The translations under genes were made by a program, and so were the position numbers. Source: Mediterraneibacter butyricigenes (GTDB taxonomy: Bacteria; Bacillota; Clostridia; Lachnospirales; Lachnospiraceae). From it: a stretch of 64,000 nt of DNA. The notes beneath the pieces are model-generated. The model had not been told where the DNA came from. It saw only the letters and a list, made by a program, of their open reading frames with translations, and made no database searches. This document shows, piece after piece, positions 33,731 to 42,067 of this stretch. How positions within the stretch are numbered: position 1 is the stretch's first letter; every line of letters starts with the position of its first letter. Location of the stretch: contig NZ_BHGK01000001.1 of NCBI RefSeq assembly GCF_003574295.1, positions 1,364,001 through 1,428,000 on the forward strand. The letters run 5' to 3'.

Positions 33731-35703
33731 TTTCTTTCACCACGCTTCTTAGCTTTAATGGTAGAAGCCAAGTCATTTTCCGGTTTCTTAAAGTAAGTAT
33801 CACTTGCTTTTTCAATTCTCTTTGGCATGAAGTCTACATACTGTTTTGTCATCTCTTCGGAAAAATGTCCTAAATAATCTCGGATTGTCTGTATAGAAAC
33901 ATTCTCATCATAAAATTGGGTGGCCAGCGTATGCCTATAGTCATGGGTTTTGAAGATATAACTGCCATCTGCAATTCCATTCTTATCACAGTATTGCTGA
34001 AACTCTTGTCGGAATGTTGTTCCCCGGTACGCTCCACCATCCTTCCCTTTAAAGATATAATCTTTCGGACGAATGTGTTCACGCTCAATATACTTACGCA
34101 TGATTCTATACATCACAAGCGGTATTGGTATCATTTTATCTGCCTTCATCTTGATCTGATAGACTTTCAACCATGCATCTTCTCCATCCCAGTAATATGC
34201 ATCCCCTTTTAACGTACACACTTCGCTGATTCTCAATCCAGTACACCACAAGTGTAAAAATATCAATCTTGGAACTAGCGGAAATGCATACAGCTTATGC
34301 AGGATTTCCATATAAACTTTTTCTTCCACCGTTCTGTCATGATGCTCTGGATATGTCTTTTTCAGGTAATACTCCGGTTTAAAGGGTATCTCCTTCATAT
34401 ATCCTCGGACATTTAAAAACTGATAAAATTTTATATAATGCACAATTCTTTTATTGAATGTATCATCTTTGGTATCCTTTTCTTCCAGTTTCCTAAAATA
34501 GTCATCCAATTGATTTTCATCTACCTGACAAATGGATTCTTCTTCCTTAAAATATTCCAGAAGTCTTTTTACCTCATATAGTTGTCCTCGGATATTTGCT
34601 ATCGTCAGTCCACCAATTCCAACATGATATTTGGCATATTCCTGTAACAATTCTCGATTCTTTTTGTTAGTCACTTCTATAAAACTCAATCGCTGTACTG
34701 GATTGCTTGGGTTAAGCCGATCTTCTGACAGGTGAAAGCGTTCCATATACCACACATTGGCATGCCAATGAATTTCTGGTGCTGTTAAAAATAAGATTTT
34801 CCGACTATTGTCAATAATCTGCATAGAGTTTTTCACATTGACCACTTTCTGTTCCACGATTTTCTCAAATCGTTGGATCTGTTCTAATTCCAATCCTTCC
34901 AGATCATCAATCTCTTCCTCCACACAAAAATCATATAACCAGTGTAATGGCAATAAATAGCGAACTCTTCTCTCTTTGGGATCGTCTCGATACAAATTAT
35001 CTAGAATATAATTCAATAGTAGAAAAACCTGCTTTTTTAATTTTTCAGATGCTCTTCTAAAAAAATCCCACACCAGTTCCTGTTTATCTCGGACATATTC
35101 AAAATCCTTAACCAACTCCAAATCTGGTAAGTATGGCAGGAATACAACCTGTGCTTGATATTTCCTCCGGTGTTCGATTCTTCCCGGCAGACTTTCTATT
35201 TCTTTTTGGATACTATACTGCTTGATATGATCGAAAACCTTTAAATATCTCATCACACTCGCTTCATCCCACATTTTTTTCAGTTCTGCTTCATAACGGC
35301 TTCGTACCGTATAATCAATCTCTTTGATATGATGTATTCCCTGCCGGATTAGAAACCGTTTGATGTTTCCCTTCAATGCCTCATCTGACACTTGGCTTTC
35401 TCGGATTTCTAAGAGTAGCTCTCCATATTCTGTTTCTATCCAATACTTCTGTATCTTCCGTAATGCGGATGACTGCTCTTTCACCTGCTTTTTCGTATAA
35501 TTCCCACTATCCAACAAAGTTTGTTTGTATTCCCGCAAATCTTGTTCTTCTGCTAAAATCACATCATAGATTTCTCTTTGGATAAGGAATTTCTCTGCTT
35601 CTTCCCATAATTCTCTCTGCAATATTCCGCCTGACATAAACTGCCTGTGAAGATGCTGTATCTCTTCCTTGCGTTCTGCTTGTAGCAATCGAATTGCAGA
35701 CAC
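33727..35703 (-). CDS. Tyrosine recombinase, second of a trio (TnpB-like)
   Basis: A 658-residue recombinase, similar in size to Tn554 TnpB. Catalytic residues are in LWCTGLRISEVCTLKGDAYY (Arg near 500), THDYRHTLATQFYDENVS (HxxR near 600) and YLGHFSEEMTKQYVDF (His and Tyr). The long N-terminal region (about 1-400) is helical and probably DNA-binding. It lies 18 bases after the first recombinase and overlaps the third. Confidence 0.88.
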   Translation of the reverse strand: MSAIRLLQAERKEEIQHLHRQFMSGGILQRELWEEAEKFLIQREIYDVILAEEQDLREYKQTLLDSGNYTKKQVKEQSSALRKIQKYWIETEYGELLLEIRESQVSDEALKGNIKRFLIRQGIHHIKEIDYTVRSRYEAELKKMWDEASVMRYLKVFDHIKQYSIQKEIESLPGRIEHRRKYQAQVVFLPYLPDLELVKDFEYVRDKQELVWDFFRRASEKLKKQVFLLLNYILDNLYRDDPKERRVRYLLPLHWLYDFCVEEEIDDLEGLELEQIQRFEKIVEQKVVNVKNSMQIIDNSRKILFLTAPEIHWHANVWYMERFHLSEDRLNPSNPVQRLSFIEVTNKKNRELLQEYAKYHVGIGGLTIANIRGQLYEVKRLLEYFKEEESICQVDENQLDDYFRKLEEKDTKDDTFNKRIVHYIKFYQFLNVRGYMKEIPFKPEYYLKKTYPEHHDRTVEEKVYMEILHKLYAFPLVPRLIFLHLWCTGLRISEVCTLKGDAYYWDGEDAWLKVYQIKMKADKMIPIPLVMYRIMRKYIEREHIRPKDYIFKGKDGGAYRGTTFRQEFQQYCDKNGIADGSYIFKTHDYRHTLATQFYDENVSIQTIRDYLGHFSEEMTKQYVDFMPKRIEKASDTYFKKPENDLASTIKAKKRGERK

Positions 35704-35721
35704 TTGATCGCCTCCTCTTTT

Positions 35722-36840
35722 TTATAACAAATTCTGAACACCATACATTGCTTGATGCCTGTTATAAAAAGCATCACTGACTTCTATTAGTTCATCCTCT
35801 GTTATATTCAGATATTTCATAGTCGTTTCGATATTCCGATGCCCGAGTGCTTGACTAATCATTTCTAATTTCCATCCATCTTTTCGTCTTGCATTTGCAA
35901 AATAATGCCGGAGCATATGTGGAGATGCTTTAATTCCCGTCTTTCTCTCCAATCTGCGTAACATGGCATATACTCCACTTCCCTTAAAAGGCTTTCCAAC
36001 GTAATCACCTGAGACATTAATAAATAAATATTCCTGTCCTATAATCAGTTCCTTATAGTCTTCAATATAAAACATTAAAATATCAAATGTTGCGTCGCTG
36101 ATTTTGGCTCTTCGAAGTTCTGCGTTTTTAGCTCTTGCCCCATTCTCATTATCATCTCGAAAGTTGACATATATTATATGTTTCTCATAGTCTATATCCT
36201 CTGCGTATCGTACACCTAAGAGTTCCCCTATTCTAAAGCCTGTTTCTGCTAATAATAAAAGCAGAACCTGATCGCGGCTGTTTGCACATTCTTGCAACAA
36301 TACTACAATCTTGTCCTGCTCAATGGTTTTTCCTTGATGTCCTTTTTCTTTTAAATATCCTCGAAAACTCTTCCTATTCAATACTTTTCTGATACCGATG
36401 GAATTTCGCACAATCATTTGCGTATCTGATAATACCTTCAAGCTTTCCGAATGCTTGTTTTCTTGCTCCATAAAGGTATAAAATCTGAATACTTCTTTTA
36501 AATATGCATTGCATGTCTCATTATTAGGAAGTTTTAAATAATCTTCCCTGCTATGCATACCAGCTTTTAACCAAATCAGGAAATCTGTAAAATGTTCATG
36601 CTGTTCAATATATTTCATTTGATAAATATCATCCAAACAAAGTTGCTTTTCATCCAGAAAATTCAAATAATAAGATAATGCAAAGGCACTTCTTTGTATG
36701 GTATTCGGTGATATCTTTGACCTTTTCTTATGCATTAGATATTTAGAAGGTAAATATACAATATCTCCGCTTTCGTTTTCTCGAATAAAATAAAATTTTT
36801 CTTGTTTATCCATCTGCATTTCTACGATATATTTTGCCAT
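35722..36840 (-). CDS. Tyrosine recombinase, first of a trio (TnpA-like)
   Basis: A 372-residue recombinase close to Tn554 TnpA in size. The N-terminal SAM-like domain spans about 45-140. The catalytic domain has LLAETGFRIGELLGVRY (Arg near 208), SPHMLRHYFANARRKDG (HxxR near 310), and ALGHRNIETTMKYLNI (His; Tyr near 350). It heads a five-gene operon. Three adjacent tyrosine recombinases plus a small HTH partner is the Tn554 or recombinase-in-trio arrangement. Confidence 0.88.
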   Translation of the reverse strand: MAKYIVEMQMDKQEKFYFIRENESGDIVYLPSKYLMHKKRSKISPNTIQRSAFALSYYLNFLDEKQLCLDDIYQMKYIEQHEHFTDFLIWLKAGMHSREDYLKLPNNETCNAYLKEVFRFYTFMEQENKHSESLKVLSDTQMIVRNSIGIRKVLNRKSFRGYLKEKGHQGKTIEQDKIVVLLQECANSRDQVLLLLLAETGFRIGELLGVRYAEDIDYEKHIIYVNFRDDNENGARAKNAELRRAKISDATFDILMFYIEDYKELIIGQEYLFINVSGDYVGKPFKGSGVYAMLRRLERKTGIKASPHMLRHYFANARRKDGWKLEMISQALGHRNIETTMKYLNITEDELIEVSDAFYNRHQAMYGVQNLL

Positions 36841-37001
36841 ATTAATACCTTCCTTCTAAATCTCTAACGCTATACACAGTATACCCACTTCATGTTCAAA
36901 TAGCTATTCAGCAATACCACCAATTCCACCGAAAACACCCCAGAAATACCACCAAACATTTCGTCGTAAACTCGCTGTGATTGTAGCAAAACCACGGGCA
37001 T

Positions 37002-38969
37002 TTACAGGTAATATTCCACACCCTTCCGGTTTCTGATAAAACGCTGAACATCCTTGATGTCTTCTGCCATCTTACACTTCGGAAGTGCACACATCACTTC
37101 CTCATGATATCTTCCGTCTTCTCCTGCACGCTCATCTAAGATGGTCACAACACAGGTGTCTGTCTCTGTGCGGAGCGCACGTCCGAACCCCTGCCTTAGT
37201 TTTTTCTGCATATCTGGAACGACCACTGCCTGAATGTAATCTTTCAGACAATCATATTCTTTCTTCTGAGCCTCACTGATGGGATCTGGAACAGCGAACG
37301 GCAACTTTACAATAATTAACGAAGATACCATATCTCCGGGAAAGTCTACTCCTTCCCAGCAGGATCCAGCTGCGAAAAGAACCGCATTGTCTGTCTGTTT
37401 AAATCTCGTGATTTCTTCTGGGGAATGTCTCCACACCTCGATCATCGGGAAAGGGATCTCATCCCGCAACATCTGATATACATTTCCCATCAGGTGATAG
37501 GATGTGAACAGCACCAATGTATGTCCGTAAGTCGAACAGATTAACGAATGGATATGGTCAGCTATCATCTCTGTTTCTTCCTGACTTCCTCTTCTGCACT
37601 TTTTCAAATCTTTTGGCAGATATAACAGACAGTTTCTCTGATATTCAAATGGAGAGTCTGCCACATATTCATGTACCCTCTGTACTTTCTGCAATCCTGT
37701 CATCTTCCGGATATGGGAAAATCCCTGTCCGGTTTTTAATGTTCCACTTGTCAGGATTGCGCCCATTCCTCTGCTCCACAACATCTGGTCAAGATACTGT
37801 GGAATCCGCCTGCTGGAAGCACACAATATGATCCGATGTTCCTGATCCTGTTTCAAATGTAGCACATACTTCTTATCCTGATGGAAAAAGCATTCCAGCA
37901 CACTTCTGGTTTCTTCCAGCTTGTTTCTGATCCACTTCGGAATCTTCTTTTCTAATTTTTCTATGATCTTATTCATGGTCTGTATCCCTTCATATAAATA
38001 CATGGCACACTCTTCTGTCATGTAAAATTCTTCTTTTAACCCGTATCTGGTTCTGTGGTTTTCTCCTATCACATCCAGCACCATCCGGATCGTCCCAGAC
38101 AGTTTTCTTATCTCCGGGCCCTGATATTCTTTTCCAAGATAAAAGCAGATCTCCCGGATATCATCATAACACAGGCTCTTCCCGAACATCTGCTTTGCCG
38201 CATCCGGCAGTTTGTGTGCTTCATCTACAATCAATGCCCGATAGTCTTTTAATAACGGGCGGTAATCCTGCAGTCTATGATAGCCATCTGCCAGCAGATA
38301 ATTATGGTTGCAGATCTGGATGAACATTTCATCATCTCTGGAATGTTCCAGATACTGCTGATACCTACAGGAACCTTTTTTCGGGCATTCCCTTGAGCAG
38401 AACTTCGGCACGCTTACCATCCTTCTGTCAAATCCGCTTAATCCGGACACTTCATCCATGTCGTAGTGTTCTTTCAGAGACAGCAGTGCTTCTTTCTGCA
38501 ATGCATTTTTATTTTTATCTTTGATTGCAACGATTCGTTGCGCTAATCTCTCATCACAGACAAAATGCTCTTTTCCCTTTCGGATGACAGCTTTGATCGG
38601 CGCCTGAATTGTCCCGTTCTCCTGAAGAATCCGGGAGAGAAAAGGGATATATTCCGTAAGAATTGCTTTCTGGAGTGCAATGCTGGAAGTAGATATCACA
38701 ACCGGACGCTGTTCGTATGGGGAATATCCGTCTGCAAGAAGAGAATACTTTCTCATCAGAACACAAGCCACCAGATAGGCATACGTTTTCCCGATACCGA
38801 CACCTGCGTCACACAGTGCTATATTTCTTCCCAGCAGGTTATCCAGCATTTCATGGCATAACAGAATCTGTTCTTCCCTTACTGCCATTCCATGTTCCGG
38901 GAACAGCACCCGAAAGATCGTATCAATCTCCCGATGCGCCCTTTTCAAATACTCTTTTCTGTAATACAT
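37002..38969 (-). CDS. DinG/XPD-like superfamily 2 helicase
   Basis: A 655-residue ATP-dependent DNA helicase. The Walker A motif is DAGVGIGKTYAYLVAC (near 55), Cys residues of a likely 4Fe-4S cluster are in KFCSRECPKKGSCRYQQYLE (near 190), DEAH is in LIVDEAHKLPDAA (near 250), and motif VI-like QGFGRALRTETDTC is near 605. Genes of this type are common near the end of Firmicutes conjugative elements and may assist element replication. No export signal. Confidence 0.88.
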   Translation of the reverse strand: MYYRKEYLKRAHREIDTIFRVLFPEHGMAVREEQILLCHEMLDNLLGRNIALCDAGVGIGKTYAYLVACVLMRKYSLLADGYSPYEQRPVVISTSSIALQKAILTEYIPFLSRILQENGTIQAPIKAVIRKGKEHFVCDERLAQRIVAIKDKNKNALQKEALLSLKEHYDMDEVSGLSGFDRRMVSVPKFCSRECPKKGSCRYQQYLEHSRDDEMFIQICNHNYLLADGYHRLQDYRPLLKDYRALIVDEAHKLPDAAKQMFGKSLCYDDIREICFYLGKEYQGPEIRKLSGTIRMVLDVIGENHRTRYGLKEEFYMTEECAMYLYEGIQTMNKIIEKLEKKIPKWIRNKLEETRSVLECFFHQDKKYVLHLKQDQEHRIILCASSRRIPQYLDQMLWSRGMGAILTSGTLKTGQGFSHIRKMTGLQKVQRVHEYVADSPFEYQRNCLLYLPKDLKKCRRGSQEETEMIADHIHSLICSTYGHTLVLFTSYHLMGNVYQMLRDEIPFPMIEVWRHSPEEITRFKQTDNAVLFAAGSCWEGVDFPGDMVSSLIIVKLPFAVPDPISEAQKKEYDCLKDYIQAVVVPDMQKKLRQGFGRALRTETDTCVVTILDERAGEDGRYHEEVMCALPKCKMAEDIKDVQRFIRNRKGVEYYL

Positions 38970-39504
38970 AGTTTGTTACCTGATATGTCTGCTGATACCA
39001 CATCAATACGGCTGTAAAAGAATACTCCCTACAGCCGCATGTATCTGATATCAACGACACATTCTTCCTTGATTTCTTATACTTTTGATTTTTGGCATTG
39101 TATTTGTCCTCGACTCCCCCTTTGCCTTACGGGAACATTACAGGCGGATGCTTGGCATCGCACCGCTCATGGATTTTCTAAAGGTCTTGCTGATTACAAC
39201 CCAAAGTCCATCCCCTGCTCACTGGCAGTTCCTATGTATCATTATCCCCTCGTAAGTGATCTTCGCAAAAGACCGCCACGATCCTTGTTTCAGTTAAAGA
39301 TGATTCGCTCGAAACAAAAACACCACAAAAGAACTCTGCCTCTCACTTTCTGGTCTGATTTCTTCCATGCCCTTTTCATCTGTCCTCGCGTCTTCCTGCC
39401 ACGCTTCTACTTACGGGAACGTACCTGTAATGCTGGTATGAGATTATCAAAGTACACTGGCAAAATTTATCTGCCTATTAAATAGCCGACGAAAAACGCC
39501 ATAA
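38970..39504. other. 535-bp stretch without a convincing gene
   Basis: An open frame of 148 codons on the plus strand (39039-39485) has no ribosome-binding site and an implausible composition, and I do not call it. The segment contains a direct repeat of CTTACGGGAAC (near 39125 and 39411) and complementary CATTACAGG/CCTGTAATG segments beside each copy, so it may be a structured RNA or a nicking region. Confidence 0.4.
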
Positions 39505-39939
39505 TTATTCAATTTTTGATAAATTTTTTAATTTTTTTCTCAAACGGTTTCTTTTGGTATAAATCGTCTGTTCTGCCATTCCCATAATCTTAGCAACTTC
39601 TCTTCCCGAATATCCCCATGTACTGAGTAAGAGGATTTCCAGTGTCTGATGCTCCGTTTCTTTCAATAGTTCATAGATTCGCTTATCACCTATGTGATTC
39701 AGAAGCTCCTTTACATCCCTTGCAAACAGCTCGCTGTCCTTTTCTTTTATGGAATCCATATCCTGCATCATTTCATCCAGATGTTCCCGGTATCTGCGCT
39801 CTTCCAGAAAATCTTCCCGGTCCATCTGGCGCAGCTTTTGGATCTTCTCTTCTTCCATTCCCAGTTCACGCAATTTCTTTTCTTCCTGTTCTTTCCAATA
39901 ATTCCACTTTCGTTCTTCACTTGTCTTGTTATAAGCCAT
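39505..39939 (-). CDS. Sigma-70 region-4-like protein of conjugative elements
   Basis: A 144-residue protein. The N-terminal two thirds are a charged helical segment (KEQEEKKLRELGMEEEKIQK and onward); residues 100-144 form a sigma region 4 type helix-turn-helix (LEILLLSTWGYSGREVAKIM, then TIYTKRNRLRKKLKNL). Small sigma-like proteins of this layout are common regulators in Firmicutes conjugative elements. An inverted repeat overlaps its ribosome-binding site. Confidence 0.72.
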   Translation of the reverse strand: MAYNKTSEERKWNYWKEQEEKKLRELGMEEEKIQKLRQMDREDFLEERRYREHLDEMMQDMDSIKEKDSELFARDVKELLNHIGDKRIYELLKETEHQTLEILLLSTWGYSGREVAKIMGMAEQTIYTKRNRLRKKLKNLSKIE

Positions 39940-39948
39940 TTATCTTTC

Positions 39949-39985
39949 CTCCGATCTGATTTTTCGTATAGAAATCAAATCGGAG
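39949..39985 (-). promoter_or_regulatory. Hairpin overlapping a Shine-Dalgarno sequence
   Basis: On the minus strand CTCCGATTTGATTT and AAATCAGATCGGAG pair with a nine-base loop. The 3' arm contains GGAG of the Shine-Dalgarno (CGGAGGAAAG) of the sigma-like gene, so folding would partly hide the ribosome-binding site. Confidence 0.6.
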
Positions 39986-40397
39986 CATGGCGGTGACCGA
40001 ATATGTGGTGTCCCACAATTCTCGAAAAATATCGAATAAAAAAGTGCTGCAACCAGTTCGATCACAACACTTTGCTTTTTATTCCCATTTTGTTGTCTTA
40101 AGCACTTTCTTTGATACAAATATAATTCTTCTCCTTGTTATACCTCTTCTTAAAACACCACAAAGAAAAGTATATAAAAAAAGGCTGTCAAAACCGTGTT
40201 ATATACCAGTCACTTAACAGTCATTTTTCGCATTATCCGACATCTTTCGACATTTCTTCTGAATCCGTTAATATCCAAATACTTTCTCACCTTCTTTCGT
40301 CCCTTCGGAATTATCTCACATTCTCAAAATCATCTTCAGAGCCTTCATACAGAGAACCTTCCACTGGCGGCTTTTCTTGCATACTTTGATATAAAAA

Positions 40398-40422
40398 CTG
40401 CCAGGATTTTATCCCCGGCAGT
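40398..40422 (-). terminator. Terminator of the 32-residue ORF transcript
   Basis: CTGCCGGGGAT-aaa-ATCCTGGCAG followed by TTTTT on the minus strand, 20 bases after the small ORF. Confidence 0.85.
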
Positions 40423-40441
40423 CCACTTCTTCGATATTCAG

Positions 40442-40540
40442 TTATTCTGTTGGAAACATTGCTGTCTCCAGCTTGCTTCTTTCGGTTTCAGACAGCTCAT
40501 ACGTCCCAGAATGATTCTTTTCCACTTTTACAGTTACCAT
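40442..40540 (-). CDS. Possible 32-residue small protein
   Basis: ATG at 40540 is preceded by GGAG at eight bases. It encodes MVTVKVEKNHSGTYELSETE followed by twelve more residues and TAA, then a strong terminator. It follows the gene at 40568 by 27 bases in the same direction. Charged, no membrane segment, no known family. The good Shine-Dalgarno and terminator support it, but the short length leaves doubt. Confidence 0.45.
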   Translation of the reverse strand: MVTVKVEKNHSGTYELSETERSKLETAMFPTE

Positions 40541-40567
40541 CACCAAATCTCCACACTTTTGCTATTC

Positions 40568-41401
40568 TTATTTTACAAACTCAGCCGAATAATAATACAT
40601 ATACTCATTATCTGTATCTATGTATTCTCCTGTAATGTCCTGTATCGGCAACGAACTCACTCCTTGTTCGCCATAGATCAGTGCTGCCAATCCTTGCTCT
40701 GTTCCGTACTCTATCGTGCTTTTGTTCTCTATAGAGGTCGCAGATCTTCCATAATATTCTCTGTTTGCAACACCTTCCAAGATTGGCGTTTCTGTCATAT
40801 ATTTTGAATATTCATCTGCTGCAATAAGCTTTGCAGTAAAATTATCAAAATCCGGAGTGATGACAATCAATCCATTTTTTGCAGATTTCACGTCCTCATA
40901 GGAAAGTTCCAAAACTCGTTTATGAGAAACTCGTTTTCCAGAATGATATTCTGACAAGTAAACGTATAATGCTTGAAATGTATCTTTTGAATTGTATCGA
41001 AACATCATGGTTCCATCAATTCCGGACAACAATTCAGCCGTTTTCATTTCTACACTATCTGGATCTACTGCTTCTATATAATTTTGTGGTTGCCGCAATT
41101 TATTACATACCATGATTCCAAGAGTAATAGCAAATACTCCCACAGCAATAAGAAGTACAGCAATAATCTTCTTTAAATAACGCTGTTTATGACTACTATC
41201 TTTTGATATCTGTATCAGTGTATCTTCCGATTTTTTTTCTACATTAGTTACCTCAATATCTTCACCTGCCAAAAATTCATTTAGACTAATGCCTAATATT
41301 TCACATAATTCTAAATACACAGACACATCTGGTAAACAAATACCTGCTCGTGTCAACCCCAGACCAAAAAAAAATGATTTTTTTGTACCCTCAAATATCA
41401 C
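40568..41401 (-). CDS. Membrane protein with a truncated XRE-type N-terminus
   Basis: 277 codons from a GTG at 41401. Residues 18-48 (RAGICLPDVSVYLELCEILG, then ISLNEFLAGEDI) match the second half of an XRE helix-turn-helix as found in regulators with a membrane helix, but the first helices are missing. A transmembrane helix is at about 77-98 (IIAVLLIAVGVFAITLGIMV), followed by an outer domain. The gene has probably lost its 5' end, or the start lies behind a frameshift near the A/T runs at 41365-41380. Confidence 0.5.
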   Translation of the reverse strand: MIFEGTKKSFFFGLGLTRAGICLPDVSVYLELCEILGISLNEFLAGEDIEVTNVEKKSEDTLIQISKDSSHKQRYLKKIIAVLLIAVGVFAITLGIMVCNKLRQPQNYIEAVDPDSVEMKTAELLSGIDGTMMFRYNSKDTFQALYVYLSEYHSGKRVSHKRVLELSYEDVKSAKNGLIVITPDFDNFTAKLIAADEYSKYMTETPILEGVANREYYGRSATSIENKSTIEYGTEQGLAALIYGEQGVSSLPIQDITGEYIDTDNEYMYYYSAEFVK

Positions 41402-41522
41402 TTCCCATTATACCTGCTATTGCAAGCCTTTTGCCGGGAGTTCCGATGAATGTCTGCACATTCCCCGGCTTTGCTGATCTAAAGCCAACTGATATGAATT
41501 GTGCTGTCAGCACACAATCACA
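41402..41522 (-). promoter_or_regulatory. Intergenic hairpin and -10-like box
   Basis: On the minus strand GCCGGG and CCCGGC enclose GAATGT-gcag-ACATTC (about 41433-41470), a branched hairpin, followed by TATAAT near 41409-41414. It could terminate the SOS-like operon and start the next gene. Confidence 0.4.
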
Positions 41523-41768
41523 TCAGGCTCCGGCTCTTTCCATAAACCACATATTGTTATCTTCATAGAAAAGGAATATTTCCTTTCCATCTACCACACA
41601 GGTATAACGCTCTCCAACGCCGCCAGCCCTTGTACTGGCAGCTCTGCGCTTGTCTTTTACTCGTGTAATCTCATACTTTCTGCCATCTTCCCACGTTATC
41701 TCTTTGGGAATGAGCAGTCCGTCCTTTGAAAACTCTGCAAGTACATCAACATATACCTTATTGCTCAA
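41523..41768 (-). CDS. Small protein of mobile SOS-like modules
   Basis: 81 residues from a TTG preceded by GGAAGGTG at six bases. The sequence is beta-rich: KVYVDVLAEFSKDGLLIPKE, then ITWEDGRKYEITRVKDKRRA, a conserved RAGG-type loop, and FYEDNNMWFMERAG. I recall similar small proteins beside LexA-like and Y-family polymerase genes in Clostridia but no assigned function. The start sits inside the end of the LexA-like gene region, so the three are one operon. Confidence 0.65.
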   Translation of the reverse strand: MSNKVYVDVLAEFSKDGLLIPKEITWEDGRKYEITRVKDKRRAASTRAGGVGERYTCVVDGKEIFLFYEDNNMWFMERAGA

Positions 41769-41782
41769 TGTAATCACCTTCC

Positions 41783-42025
41783 TTACAAGATTGCTATTGC
41801 TCTGGAAGCATCCATCTTCCTTGCTATATAGCCTTTTTCTTCTAATATTTTCAGATGTGCATAAACACTTGAAGTCGATGCCACCCCTACCATCTTGCAT
41901 ATCTCCTTGATAGTAGGAGCATAACCATTCACACGCTGATATTGCATAATGCTTTCATACACATTCTGCTGCTTCTCCGTCAATGGTGCTCTGTCTACCA
42001 GATCAATTCTTGCTGCTTCGCCCAT
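41783..42025 (-). CDS. Stand-alone LexA-type DNA-binding domain
   Basis: An 80-residue protein matching only the N-terminal winged helix of LexA: LTEKQQNVYESIMQYQRVNG, then YAPTIKEICKMVGVASTSSV, YAHLKILEEKGYI. Full LexA is about 200 residues with an S24 peptidase domain; here the stop comes right after the DNA-binding domain. Such a protein cannot cleave itself, so it may act as a constitutive repressor, a competitor or a partner of another factor. It lies 42 bases downstream of the polymerase gene. Confidence 0.82.
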   Translation of the reverse strand: MGEAARIDLVDRAPLTEKQQNVYESIMQYQRVNGYAPTIKEICKMVGVASTSSVYAHLKILEEKGYIARKMDASRAIAIL

Positions 42026-42067
42026 GTTCCGCCTCCCTCTTCTTTACTCTATTGGTACTTGTCGTTG

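Noticed and set aside
39039-39485. 148-codon plus-strand ORF
   Set aside because: No ribosome-binding site and no recognisable domain; treated as an unexplained non-coding stretch instead.
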